Shown here one piece after another: positions 24,012-32,785 of a DNA stretch of 64,000 nt. This DNA comes from Rikenella sp031551865 (GTDB lineage: Bacteria; Bacteroidota; Bacteroidia; Bacteroidales; Rikenellaceae). The position numbers and the translations under genes are program-made. Below the pieces are notes generated by a model, which saw nothing but the letters and a program-made list of their open reading frames with translations, made no database searches and was not told where the DNA came from. The stretch is from contig JAVBMY010000003.1 of NCBI GenBank assembly GCA_031551865.1, positions 1-64,000 of the forward strand. The letters run 5' to 3'. Positions within the stretch are counted from its first letter, which is position 1; each line of letters opens with the position of its first letter.

Positions 24012-25235
24012 ATGGCATTCAAGAAAAAAAGAAAAGGACTCGAACTGCCCGTCGAGTGGGGGCTGCGCCTGGGCGGATGCATCAGCATCATCGCCATCGC
24101 ACTGATCACCCTCTACCTGTTCCGCGAAGGACTGGGCCTGTTCCGCAGTCCGGCAGTCGAGAAAGGCTACGCCCTGTGCGTGAACGCCTCGAATCCCGTG
24201 CGGCACCTGACCCCCCAGCAGGTAAAGCACATTTTCGACAGCGAGGTTACCTCGTGGCGCGAACTGGGCGGTGCCGACGAAGAGATCGTGCCGTTCCGTT
24301 TCGACGACATCTTCTCGCGCTACTCCGACGAAGAACTCGGAGCCGACAACAACTACGACCTGCTGCCCGTGCGGCTGGGCGAAGTGATCGCCGCCGAACC
24401 GGGCATCATTGCCTTCCTGCCCGAACAATACCTGCCCGCCGGAAATCCCGGGGTGCTGGTGCTGCGTTCCGACAACATCACCCCCGGCAACTTTTTTGGC
24501 GGCCGCGAGTGGATGCCCACCGCCACCCCGTCACCCCTGTTCGGCGCACTGCCTCTGATCGCCGGAACCTTGTGGGTCAGCTTCTTCGCAATCCTGATCG
24601 CCCTGCCGCTGGGACTCGGCGTGGCCATCTACCTGGCCGAACTGGCCGGCGCGCGCATGCGCAAATTCCTCAAGCCCACCATCGAACTGCTGGCCGGGAT
24701 TCCGTCGGTCGTGTACGGGTTCTTCGGGCTCGTGGTGATCGTGCCGCTGATCCAGGCGGTGTTCGACCTGCCTGTCGGCGAGACCGCTTTTGCGGGCGCC
24801 ATCGTGCTGGCCATCATGGCCCTACCCACGATCATCACCGTGTCGGAAGACGCCTTGTGCAACACCCCGCGGGCCATGCGCGAGGCGAGCCTGGCGTTGG
24901 GGGCCACCCAGTGGCAGACCATCCGCCGGGTGGTGGTGCCCTACGCCAAAAGCGGCATCTCGACCGCCGTGGTGCTGGGCATCGGCCGCGCCATCGGCGA
25001 GACGATGGCCGTGCTGATGGTCACCGGCAACGCCGCCGTGATCCCGCACACGCTGTTCGAACCCGTGCGCACCATCCCGGCCACCATCGCCGCCGAACTG
25101 GGCGAAGCCCCCGCCGGAGGCGCCCACTACCAGTCACTCTTCCTGCTGGGCTGTATCCTGTTCGTGATCACGCTCGCCGTGAGTATCACCGCCGAGAGCA
25201 TTTCGAAAAAACAACGTAAACAAAACGCCGTATGA
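24012..25235 (+). CDS. pstC: Phosphate ABC transporter permease PstC with an embedded PstS-like segment
   Basis: 407 residues, longer than the ~300-320 of proteobacterial PstC. One N-terminal membrane helix (about 22-42) leads to a ~120-residue loop (about 48-170). That loop contains NPVRHLTPQQVKHIF and TSWRELGG, closely resembling PstS (NRVSQLTREQLEGIF, TNWKEVGG). The usual MetI-type permease core follows, with LPLGLGVAIYLAELAG, IPSVVYGFFG and the coupling motif EASLALGATQWQTIRRVVVP. It forms the inner-membrane channel with PstA. The next gene overlaps by 4 bp, so pstC, pstA and pstB are one transcript. The extra domain may contact phosphate or PstS; this is inference. Confidence 0.92.
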   Translation: MAFKKKRKGLELPVEWGLRLGGCISIIAIALITLYLFREGLGLFRSPAVEKGYALCVNASNPVRHLTPQQVKHIFDSEVTSWRELGGADEEIVPFRFDDIFSRYSDEELGADNNYDLLPVRLGEVIAAEPGIIAFLPEQYLPAGNPGVLVLRSDNITPGNFFGGREWMPTATPSPLFGALPLIAGTLWVSFFAILIALPLGLGVAIYLAELAGARMRKFLKPTIELLAGIPSVVYGFFGLVVIVPLIQAVFDLPVGETAFAGAIVLAIMALPTIITVSEDALCNTPRAMREASLALGATQWQTIRRVVVPYAKSGISTAVVLGIGRAIGETMAVLMVTGNAAVIPHTLFEPVRTIPATIAAELGEAPAGGAHYQSLFLLGCILFVITLAVSITAESISKKQRKQNAV

Positions 25236-26092
25236 GCCACAAATCCAAGAAACGCAACCAACGCATCGCCTTCTGGGTGTTCCGCGGCATGGGCCTGTTG
25301 GTGGTGGGTATCCTGTGCTGGATCCTGGGCTTTATTGTATGGCACGGTGCCGGAGCCATCAGCTGGGAGTTCCTGACCGAAGCGCCGAGCGACGGCATGA
25401 CCGGCGGCGGTATCATGCCCGCCATCGTGGGTACCCTGTGCCTGGTGGCCGGGAGCATGCTCTTCGCCTTTCCGCTGGGGGTGATCGCCGGGATCTACAT
25501 GAACGAATACGCGGGCGACAACTGGCTGGTCAAGCTGATCCGCATCATGACCAACAACCTGGCCAGCATCCCGTCGATCGTGTTCGGGCTGTTCGGGATG
25601 GCCTTTTTCGTCAACTCGCTCAGTTTCGGCGACTCGATCCTGGCCGGATCGTTGACCCTCGGGCTGCTGGCCCTTCCGGTGGTGATCCGCACCACCGAGG
25701 AGGCCCTCAAGGCCGTGCCCGACAACTACCGCGTGGGTAGCCGCGCCCTGGGCGCCACCAAGCTACAGACCGTGCGGCGCGTGGTACTCCCCACGGCCAT
25801 GCCCAACATCCTCACGGGACTGATCCTGTCCATAGGCCGCGTGTCGGGCGAAACGGCGCCGATCCTGTTCACCTGCGCGGCCTACTTCCTGCCCAAGCTG
25901 CCCACAGGCATCTTCGACCAGGTGATGGCCCTGCCCTACCACCTGTACGTGGTAGCCACAAGCGGCACGGATATCGAAGCCTCGCGCCCCGTCGCCTACG
26001 GCACGGCGCTGGTACTCATCACGCTGGTGCTGGTGCTGAACCTCTCGGCCTCGGCCCTGCGTAACAAAATCGGTAAAAAACACTCCAAATGA
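25232..26092 (+). CDS. pstA: Phosphate ABC transporter permease PstA
   Basis: 286 residues with six hydrophobic segments. It carries FPLGVIAGIYMNEYAGDN, NLASIPSIVFGLFGMAFF and the ABC-coupling loop ALGATKLQTVRRVVLP. It pairs with PstC in the inner membrane. The start overlaps pstC by 4 bp (ATGA) and the end overlaps pstB by 4 bp, so translation is coupled. No missing motif. Confidence 0.94.
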   Translation: MSHKSKKRNQRIAFWVFRGMGLLVVGILCWILGFIVWHGAGAISWEFLTEAPSDGMTGGGIMPAIVGTLCLVAGSMLFAFPLGVIAGIYMNEYAGDNWLVKLIRIMTNNLASIPSIVFGLFGMAFFVNSLSFGDSILAGSLTLGLLALPVVIRTTEEALKAVPDNYRVGSRALGATKLQTVRRVVLPTAMPNILTGLILSIGRVSGETAPILFTCAAYFLPKLPTGIFDQVMALPYHLYVVATSGTDIEASRPVAYGTALVLITLVLVLNLSASALRNKIGKKHSK

Positions 26093-26835
26093 TAGAAGCT
26101 AAGCACGTCAATTTTTATTACGGCGACTTCCACGCGCTCAAAAACATCAGCATGCGGATCGAAGACCACACCGTCACGGCCTTCATCGGCCCCTCGGGCT
26201 GCGGGAAATCGACCTTCCTGCGCCTGTTCAACCGCATGAACGACCTGATCCCCGAGACCCGCCTCGAAGGCGAATGCCGGATCGACGGGCTCGACATTTA
26301 CGGGCGCGGCGTCGAGGTCGACGAACTGCGGACTAAGGTGGGCATGGTGTTCCAAAAGCCCAACCCGTTCCCCAAGTCGATCTACGAGAACGTGGCCTAC
26401 GGCCTGCGCGTGAACGGCGTGACCGACAAGGCGGCCATCGAACGCGAAGTAGTGCGCAGCCTTGAGCAGGCCGCACTGTGGGGCGAGGTGAAAGACAAAC
26501 TCAAAAAATCGGCCTTCGAGCTCTCGGGGGGGCAGCAACAGCGCCTGTGTATCGCGCGGGCGCTGGCCATCTCGCCGTCGGTGCTGCTGATGGACGAGCC
26601 GGCCTCGGCCCTCGACCCGATATCGACCACCAAGATCGAGGAGCTGATCCACGAGTTGCGCGAACGCTACACGATCGTGATCGTCACCCACAACATGCAG
26701 CAGGCGGCCCGCGTGAGCGACCGCACGGGATTCTTCATGCTGGGCGAACTGGTCGAATACAACGACACGAAGAAGATTTTCCTCAGCCCCGAGAACGAGG
26801 AGACACAGCGTTACATCACCGGGCGTTTCGGTTAG
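26089..26835 (+). CDS. pstB: Phosphate ABC transporter ATPase PstB
   Basis: 248 residues, the family's normal length. Walker A is GPSGCGKST, the Q-loop region FQKPNPFPKSIYENV, the signature LSGGQQQR, Walker B VLLMDEPAS, and the switch histidine lies in VTHNMQQA. It hydrolyses ATP to drive phosphate import through PstCA. Translation is coupled to pstA by a 4-bp overlap. phoU follows after a 548-bp gap of palindromes. Confidence 0.96.
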   Translation: MIEAKHVNFYYGDFHALKNISMRIEDHTVTAFIGPSGCGKSTFLRLFNRMNDLIPETRLEGECRIDGLDIYGRGVEVDELRTKVGMVFQKPNPFPKSIYENVAYGLRVNGVTDKAAIEREVVRSLEQAALWGEVKDKLKKSAFELSGGQQQRLCIARALAISPSVLLMDEPASALDPISTTKIEELIHELRERYTIVIVTHNMQQAARVSDRTGFFMLGELVEYNDTKKIFLSPENEETQRYITGRFG

Positions 26836-27383
26836 TGTGCACACCCGCACGGGGGATTACCGAACCTCTTGTAGGGAACTTCACAATCTGTGCAGGGTAA
26901 ATTTAACCGTAATGGTAAAAACAATTGCGGAGAAAGAAGCGGCCACCCGCACTCGGCGAGCGTACTTTGTGCGCTGGGTGTGGCCGCTTGGCTGACGCGT
27001 GCAACCTTCACAGAGAAGCGACCCGCGCCAGCCGCCGAAACGCGTGAAACGCGTTTGGCGCGGGCCGCTTTGCTCGCTACGCTGTGCCGCCGCAGAGAAA
27101 GGCAGGCCTCGCTAACGCGAGGCCGCAAACACGCGCCCTTTTAGGGCGGGCGCGCTCCTTCACTATCGAATGCTAAAGCCTTCGATAGTTCAGTCGGAAC
27201 GCCGCCTAACGGCGGCGACGTAAAGCCCTTAGAAATACGGCCTCCTAAGGCTGCTACGCGGCCTTTTCCTCCTTGGCGCGCCCGGCAATCCAAACAAGTC
27301 TACACCGCCCTCGCTGCCAGCGTCGGTTGCGGGGACCGCCAAAGCCAAATAAGAATAAGAACCTAAAAAACAAGAGAAAAACT
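26836..27383. repeat. Palindrome-rich gap between pstB and phoU, with hairpin-plus-tail repeat copy 2
   Basis: No gene is seen. At 27018-27068 a ~50-bp imperfect palindrome rich in CCCGCGCC/GGCGCGGG is followed by GCAGAGAAAGGCAGGCC, the conserved tail seen at 7779 and 59822. Further hairpins lie at about 26938-26990 and 27130-27165. At 27270-27310 there is a degenerate copy of the CGGCAATCCGAACAAG block found at 37657 and 62144. Confidence 0.6.
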
Positions 27384-28067
27384 ATGGTAATGATAGATAG
27401 AGAGCTGAGCGGACTCCGCCAGCAGATCGGCCAGATGTGGGAACTCGTCTACCAGCAAACCCTGGGTGCCGGCGAGGCCCTCACGGCCCACGACCGCAAA
27501 CGCGCCGAGGAGGTGATCTGCCGCGAGCGCAAGGTGAACGCCACCGAGCTCCAGATTGACAGCGAATGCGAAGACCTGATCGCCCGCTACGGCCCGGTAG
27601 CCATCGACTTGCGTTTCGTGCTGGCCGTACTCAAGATCAACACCAACCTCGAACGGCTGGGCGATTTTGCCGAAAGTATCGCCCGCAGCATCATCCTCTG
27701 GCGCGAGGATACCGAACCCGACCACGAACTGATCCAACTGCTCCACATCGGCGATATGCTTGAGCAGGTGCTCGGAATGCTGGCCGGCACCAAAGAGGCG
27801 TTGGAAAAGGAGAGTTCCGAGTTGGCCCGCCGGGTGATCCTGCAGGACAGCGTCGTGGACAAGATCAACGGCGAGGCCCTTGACGTGATCAGCGCCTACC
27901 TGGCCCGGCACCCCGACCGCACCTACGCGGCCCTCGTGCTGATCGGCATCGTGCGCAAGCTCGAACGGTTCGGCGACCACTGCACCAACATCGCCGAGGA
28001 GATCATCTTCTACCTCGATGCCAAAGTGGTCAAGCACGAAGGAAAGAAAGACCCCGCCAAAGCGTAA
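27384..28067 (+). CDS. phoU: Phosphate transport regulator PhoU
   Basis: About 227 residues from ATG 27384 (MVMIDREL). Two tandem PhoU three-helix bundles are visible, each with an E/D-rich metal-binding helix: LKINTNLERLGDFAESIAR and RKLERFGDHCTNIAEEI. PhoU links PstB activity to the sensor kinase and damps the Pho response when phosphate is ample. An in-frame ATG at 27273 would add 37 basic residues from repeat-derived DNA, so I reject it. Its position after pstB matches the usual Pho cluster. The kinase gene is convergent, beyond a long terminator. Confidence 0.93.
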   Translation: MVMIDRELSGLRQQIGQMWELVYQQTLGAGEALTAHDRKRAEEVICRERKVNATELQIDSECEDLIARYGPVAIDLRFVLAVLKINTNLERLGDFAESIARSIILWREDTEPDHELIQLLHIGDMLEQVLGMLAGTKEALEKESSELARRVILQDSVVDKINGEALDVISAYLARHPDRTYAALVLIGIVRKLERFGDHCTNIAEEIIFYLDAKVVKHEGKKDPAKA

Positions 28068-28075
28068 ACATTAAA

Positions 28076-28310
28076 ATGCCTATCCGCCATCATACCCCCG
28101 GCGTTTGATCCGTCGTTTTCGAGAGGTATTTTGTTTGCATGTACCCGGGTAGCGCAGGCGATCCCGGCATCCGCCGCAGCCCCGCGCGGCGGGCTGTAGC
28201 ACGTGCCAACGGGGGCCAGAAACCCACCCCAAACCGTATCCCGTAAAGGCTGAATAAACTTTCAACGGGTTAGTACGGCTACGCACCCACCGCCGACGGC
28301 GGACTGAAGG
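28076..28310. repeat. Degenerate inverted copy of the ~190-bp MITE-like repeat
   Basis: It opens with GCCTATCCGCC and contains CCCGGGTAGCGCAGGCGATCC and CCGCGCGGCGGGCTGTAGCAC, the inner blocks of the elements at 32294 and 57199, on the opposite strand. The far terminal repeat is not recognisable. Confidence 0.5.
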
Positions 28311-28323
28311 AGACTTCCCCTGT

Positions 28324-28371
28324 GAAGCCACACGTCCCGGTCAGATATTCCTGACCGGGACGTGTGGCTTC
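28324..28371. terminator. Perfect 21-bp hairpin between phoU and the kinase gene
   Basis: The arm GAAGCCACACGTCCCGG.. (28324-28344) is exactly complementary to 28351-28371 around ATATTC, followed on the plus strand by TGACATTTT. It lies between convergent genes and would stop both. Confidence 0.7.
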
Positions 28372-28388
28372 TGACATTTTGCCAGGCA

Positions 28389-29726
28389 TCAGGCCCGTTT
28401 CGGCCGTACCGGAAGCCGTTTGCGGATCGTGAACTGGAATTCGAGGCCGCCCGAAGGCCCACTGCCCGCCGTGATATTTCCGCCGTGGAAGATCACGGCG
28501 TTTTTTACGATGGCCAGCCCCAGGCCCGTGCCCCCGGCCTTGCGGCTGCGGCCCTTGTCGATACGGTAGAAGCGCTCGAACAGGCGCTCAAGGTGGGAGG
28601 GTTCGACCCCCGCGCCATTATCGGCGAACAGGAAATAGTACTGGTCGTGGTCCTCGCGGTAGCACTCAATGGTGACTTCGGCACCCTCGCCCGCGTAGCT
28701 CGCGGCGTTATCGAGCAAGTTACGGAACACCGAATAGAGCAACGAATAGTTGCCCTGCACCCGGCACCCTCCGGGGATCCGCACCGTGACACTCATCGCC
28801 TGCGCAGCCAATGCCACCGAACAGTCGGCCGTTACCTCGCCCACCAGTGCCGTGATGTCTACCTCTTCGGCCCCGAACAGTCCCTGCGCCTCTTCGAGGT
28901 TGTTGAGCAGCGAGATGTCCTGCACCAGGGCGCTCAGGCGCTCGGTCTGGGCAGCGGCACGTTCGAGGAATTGTTGCCGCTGTCCGGGGGTCAGGTCGGG
29001 GTGTCCGATCAGCAGTTCGAGGAAGCCGCGCACACTGCTCACGGGGGTTTTCAGTTCGTGGGCGATGTTGTGGGTGAGCTGGCGCTTGAGTTCGCGGGTC
29101 TCCTCTTCGAGGGCCCGGCGGCGGCGTTCGGCGTGCAGTTGCGACTGCGTGCGGACGTAGCGCCAGACCACCAGCACGATGATCGCGCCGATGGCCAGCA
29201 GGAACCAGATGAAGGTGTGGTCGACGGTGAGCATTCGGGCCGCATAGAGGTCGTACGGCAGGGCGCTGCGCAGGATATAACCGCCCAGCTCGTCGGCCTG
29301 GTAGAGGTATTTGCGGTGGACGGACGACGACTGGCGCACGGTAAACCCCTGTCCGGTCCGGTGGGCGGCGACGATTTCCTCGCGGCTGGCGTGGTTTTCC
29401 ATCGGCCCGCGGCCGATGTTGTCGTACAGCACATTCCCGGCGGTGTCCATCACAGTCACGCGGAGCTCGCGCTGCGGGATATCGCCGAGGAAATCGAGCA
29501 CCGTGCTGTCCGACACGCCGCGGCTGTCGATGCGGGCGTAGAGCCGGGCGTTGTAATTGCTCAGCAGGGCACTCAATTTCTCGGCGGCGAAGGTGCGTTC
29601 GCGCTGCCACTGGAACACGAAAAAGCAAAGCGCGAACAGTAGGAAAAGCCCCAGCACGTTGCGGAGCATTCTGCCGGTGGCGCCGGGCATCCTCTCGGAA
29701 ACGTTATGCGGGCTGCGGAAAGGCAT
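28389..29726 (-). CDS. phoR: PhoR-like sensor histidine kinase
   Basis: 445 residues. A first membrane helix (about 22-40) and a second (about 150-170) frame a ~110-residue periplasmic sensor region. Next comes HisKA with NIAHELKTPVSSVRG (phospho-acceptor His) and a HATPase domain with FRNLLDNAASYA (N box), FADNGAGVEPSHLERLFERF (G1/F boxes) and TGLGLAIVKN (G2). It autophosphorylates and passes phosphate to the regulator encoded upstream at 30083. The assignment as PhoR is from context with pst, phoU and the PhoB-like gene. The 356-bp gap to the regulator gene is unusual for such a pair and is filled with repeats. Confidence 0.83.
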   Translation of the reverse strand: MPFRSPHNVSERMPGATGRMLRNVLGLFLLFALCFFVFQWQRERTFAAEKLSALLSNYNARLYARIDSRGVSDSTVLDFLGDIPQRELRVTVMDTAGNVLYDNIGRGPMENHASREEIVAAHRTGQGFTVRQSSSVHRKYLYQADELGGYILRSALPYDLYAARMLTVDHTFIWFLLAIGAIIVLVVWRYVRTQSQLHAERRRRALEEETRELKRQLTHNIAHELKTPVSSVRGFLELLIGHPDLTPGQRQQFLERAAAQTERLSALVQDISLLNNLEEAQGLFGAEEVDITALVGEVTADCSVALAAQAMSVTVRIPGGCRVQGNYSLLYSVFRNLLDNAASYAGEGAEVTIECYREDHDQYYFLFADNGAGVEPSHLERLFERFYRIDKGRSRKAGGTGLGLAIVKNAVIFHGGNITAGSGPSGGLEFQFTIRKRLPVRPKRA

Positions 29727-29758
29727 GGGTATTTCTCTTTGTCATTGCGATTTTTTCA

Positions 29759-29980
29759 TGTCATCCCGGATGCAGTCGAACCGGTGCTGGCAGTGAGTGC
29801 AATGCAACCGACGAACGCTACAGGCGCAGAGGTTGCTTGCAAAGTAGCCCTGCCAGAAGGAGGAAAACCCCGGTTGAGCTCTCCTGCCGTTGCCGAACGC
29901 CGAGGAAGAAAAGGCCACAAAGTGGATTTAGGTACCTTTGAACAACGTCTTGGGGGCGCCCCGGCTACGATCGGGATGAC
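29759..29980. repeat. GTCATCCCG repeat between phoB and phoR
   Basis: Starts GTCATCCCGGATGCAG and ends GATCGGGATGAC, with about 190 bases between that include GC-rich hairpins. It separates regulator and kinase genes that are normally adjacent. Confidence 0.5.
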
Positions 29981-29990
29981 AACCGGGAAC

Positions 29991-30079
29991 CGTCATTGCG
30001 AGGCTCGAAGAACCGCACCCCCCTCATTCGCGGAAAACAGGGGGATTACTTCGCCGCCCACAGTTCCTCGCAACGACGG
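29991..30079. repeat. CATTGCGAG repeat behind phoB
   Basis: CGTCATTGCGAGGCTCG...CCTCGCAACGACGG, ending 4 bases from the stop of the phoB-like gene. It probably acts as its 3' hairpin. Confidence 0.65.
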
Positions 30080-30082
30080 CGG

Positions 30083-30781
30083 TTATCCATCGGTTTCGAA
30101 GCAGTAGCCGTAGCCGGTACGGGTAACGATGTTGCGGCCGTAGGGGGCGATCTTCTTGCGCAGGCGGGTGACGTTGACGTCGATCGTACGGTCGAGCACC
30201 AGCACTTCGCCGCGCCACACGCGGTCGAGAATCTTCTCGCGCGAGAGCACCTGCCCGCGGTTTTCGAGCAACAGTTTCAGTATCTCAAACTCTTTTTTGG
30301 TGAGCGGCACGTCGGCGCGGTCAACCGCCACCCGTACGCGCACCGGGTCGAGTTCGAGCCCCTGGTAGCGGAGCACGCCGCCCGGGGTAGTTTCGGGATG
30401 GGCCGGCGCGGCGGGCGCCGCACGGCGCAGCACGGCCTTGACGCGGGCCGACACTTCGCGCAACGAGAACGGTTTGGCGATGTAGTCGTCAGCGCCGAGG
30501 TTGAAGCCCGTCAGGCGGTCGTTCTCGGTGTCGCGGGCCGTCAGGAAAACGATGGGAATCGGGAACGTGGCCGGATTTTCGCGGAGCCTGCGCGCCAGTT
30601 TAAAACCCGACATCTCGCCCATCATCACGTCGAGCAACAACAGGTCGTAATCCGCGAGATCGGCCTCCAGGGCCTCTTCGGCCGAGTAGGCCACATCGAC
30701 CGCATAGCCCTCGGCTTCGAGGTTGAAGCGCAGGATCTCGCACAGGTCGGGTTCGTCGTCGACTACCAGCAGACGTTTCAT
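30083..30781 (-). CDS. phoB: PhoB-like response regulator
   Basis: 232 residues. The receiver domain (about 1-120) has DDEPDLCEILR (acidic pocket), LLLLDVMMGEMSG (phosphorylated Asp), FLTARD (Thr) and AKPF (Lys). The C-terminal OmpR/PhoB winged helix (about 140-230) has LTKKEFEILKLLLENRGQV and VDVNVTRLRKKI-type recognition residues. When phosphorylated it should bind PHO-box repeats such as those at 21013-21042. It is read from the promoter at 30894 and precedes the kinase gene on the same strand. Confidence 0.86.
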   Translation of the reverse strand: MKRLLVVDDEPDLCEILRFNLEAEGYAVDVAYSAEEALEADLADYDLLLLDVMMGEMSGFKLARRLRENPATFPIPIVFLTARDTENDRLTGFNLGADDYIAKPFSLREVSARVKAVLRRAAPAAPAHPETTPGGVLRYQGLELDPVRVRVAVDRADVPLTKKEFEILKLLLENRGQVLSREKILDRVWRGEVLVLDRTIDVNVTRLRKKIAPYGRNIVTRTGYGYCFETDG

Positions 30782-30893
30782 GGCATTGAGTTTTTAACTA
30801 TTCTGAGAGGCGGGCCGCTGCACGGGCAATCCCACAACCCTTGGGCCGGGAGGGTCTTTGTGCGGATTCCGGCGAATAACTGGCCTCTGACTC

Positions 30894-30901
30894 CAAAGTT
30901 A
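30894..30901 (-). promoter_or_regulatory. phoB promoter -7 box
   Basis: TAACTTTG on the minus strand, an exact TAnnTTTG box, about 110 bases before the phoB-like start. TGTTACAATTCGATG lies about 50 bases further upstream and is only loosely PHO-box-like. Confidence 0.55.
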
Positions 30902-30999
30902 CGCACGATCCCCGGGTTTTCGCACCGGCGATCCGCTTTTTCATCGAATTGTAACACCCCCCTCCCCGCTATTCAGGCCGCTTCGGAAACCGGGAAAAC

Positions 31000-31037
31000 G
31001 GCGGCACCGGATGCACTTTCACGCATCCGGTGCCGCC
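31000..31037 (-). terminator. Hairpin downstream of the HAD phosphatase gene
   Basis: A perfect 15-bp stem GGCGGCACCGGATGC/GCATCCGGTGCCGCC around ACTTTCAC, 83 bases beyond the stop of the gene at 31121. There is no T-run. The rest of 30782-31120 holds only the phoB promoter. Confidence 0.5.
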
Positions 31038-31120
31038 ATATCCCTGGAGCGGTGCATTTCGCCGCCAAGCGCACCGCGGACTACACCGGACTCCCCCGGC
31101 GCGGCGCGGCGAAGAGTCTC

Positions 31121-32053
31121 CTATTCGAACGAAAAGACCGTCCGGAAGTCGCTCTTCATGTCGACCACGATCCAGCCCTTGCGGTCGGCCTCGCGGAGCG
31201 CTTCGCGGAGCGTCCCGATGGTCGACAGGCTGTCGTAGGCGTACTCGCGGACCGAATCGGTGTGGTGGAGCAACAGGCAGAGGTTCGGCCTGCGATTCGA
31301 CGAGGTCCATTGCAGCATCTGCAGGTCACCGTCCGAATTGCCGAACGCCAGCACCGGCTTGCGGCCGATGAGCTGTTCGATGGCCACGGGCTTGCCGCCC
31401 TTGTCGTCGCTGTGCCACATCTCAGGTTTATAGATCACCGAATAGCCGCATTCCGAGGCTACGAATTCGGCGGCCATCATCGTGCCGATCACCTGTTCGG
31501 CGGGCACCCCGTAGGTCTGTTCGGCAAAGGTACGCATAAAGGCCGACGAGCCGCCGGACACGATATAGGTCTTAAATCCGTTGGCGCGCAGGTAGTCGAG
31601 CAGCTCGACCATCGGCTGATAGGCCAAGGCCGTGTACTTCGCCCCGAACCGGACATGCGAGGCCGTATCGATCCAAGCCGAGGCCAGGGCCGCGAACCGG
31701 TCCGACGACATGCCGGAGTGCGACACCACGAAAGCCGTTTCGATGGCTTTCCCGGGGTCTTCCGACAGGTCGGGACGCCGGCCGGTCAGGGCCTCCTGGG
31801 CATCGAGCGAGAAAACCATCTCGGTGTAAAGCGGTTGCTCGCACCAGAGCGTACCGTCGTTATCGAACACGGCGATACGCTCGGACACGGGAATAAATTG
31901 CGGGTGGTGTGCATCGGCGGCGTTGGTCACGAAAGTGACGATGGCGTTTTTGGCCGGCGCGTCGTTCCACGAGGGGAGCGGGTCTGCGCTGTTCGTCTTG
32001 TGGCTGCACGAAACGAACAACAGCATAGGCAAAAGGAATATCTTGGATTTCAT
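31121..32053 (-). CDS. HAD-superfamily phosphatase lipoprotein
   Basis: About 310 residues from ATG 32053 (MKSKIFLLPM). The signal ends LLFVSC, so it is a lipoprotein. HAD motifs: FDNDGTLWCEQ (motif I, with the nucleophilic Asp), YIVSGGSS (motif II), GNSDGDLQML (motif IV). The large cap between motifs I and II resembles acid-phosphatase-like members. It probably hydrolyses phosphomonoesters in the envelope. Location near the Pho genes suggests phosphate scavenging, but no PHO-box is visible upstream. In-frame starts as far as 32311 exist; they are rejected because the lipoprotein signal starts at 32053. Confidence 0.82.
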   Translation of the reverse strand: MKSKIFLLPMLLFVSCSHKTNSADPLPSWNDAPAKNAIVTFVTNAADAHHPQFIPVSERIAVFDNDGTLWCEQPLYTEMVFSLDAQEALTGRRPDLSEDPGKAIETAFVVSHSGMSSDRFAALASAWIDTASHVRFGAKYTALAYQPMVELLDYLRANGFKTYIVSGGSSAFMRTFAEQTYGVPAEQVIGTMMAAEFVASECGYSVIYKPEMWHSDDKGGKPVAIEQLIGRKPVLAFGNSDGDLQMLQWTSSNRRPNLCLLLHHTDSVREYAYDSLSTIGTLREALREADRKGWIVVDMKSDFRTVFSFE

Positions 32054-32293
32054 GGGACCGAGGTGTTTTATGGGATTCCGGTATGTTGATTCCCCCGGCG
32101 GGGAGTGTGTACAAAAAGGAGCGGCCGGCGGCATAACACCGACCGGGGGAACAAGCGCCGACGGCGCCCATTTCACGGGTATTGTCCTCAGCGCCGCGTG
32201 TTCGGACAGGGTGTTGGTTCTCAGCAAAGTAATCCTGTACCCGACATACGCAAAGAACCTGCCAAACGTGAAACCTTCCCCTACTTTTATTCT

Positions 32294-32484
32294 GTTTATC
32301 CGCAATAACACCCCTTCGGTCCGCCGACGGCGACGGGCGTAAACGAGCCACGGGCAAGTATGACAGCCCGCCGCGTGGGGCGGCGGCGGACTGCCGGGGG
32401 ATCGCCTCGCGCGACCCGGGTAAATGTAAAAACATCCCCCGGAAACAAAGGATAAAATGCCAGGGAGTATTATTGCAGATAAGC
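32294..32484. repeat. MITE-like ~190-bp element, copy 2
   Basis: The ends are GTTTATCCGCAATAACA and TATTATTGCAGATAAGC, inverted with three mismatches. The inner part, with CCGACGGCGACGGGCGTAAA and CGCGACCCGGGTAAATGTAA, is nearly the same as in the copy at 57199-57386. It has no coding capacity. Confidence 0.75.
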
Positions 32485-32504
32485 ATAACTTTTATCGGGA
32501 TCAC

Positions 32505-32628
32505 CCCTTTCAGGCTTGCTGCCGGTTTGCATCAGCTTCTTCGGGTTGCTTCGCGACCCGTGCGCCCAGCGCGCTACGCGCGCTCGGGGGGGCTCCGGAT
32601 CGAATCTGATACAACAAGCCTGAAAGGG
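32505..32628. repeat. 124-bp palindromic element with 14-bp ends
   Basis: CCCTTTCAGGCTTG (32505-32518) and CAAGCCTGAAAGGG (32615-32628) are perfect inverted repeats around GC-rich hairpins, adjacent to the MITE-like element. The remaining 32629-32785 shows no gene. Confidence 0.6.
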
Positions 32629-32785
32629 ATAAGTCCGGTTTTTCTTGCATGTTGCTTCAGCACCCCGGGTGTGGCACCACTTTCGGCGCAGGAAAGAGGA
32701 GCAGCCGGACGGACGGGATTTCATGAGCCCGGCCACCGCGTACCCCCAGTCGCCGTTACTCCGCCACCGGGGATGAAGCAGCCGG

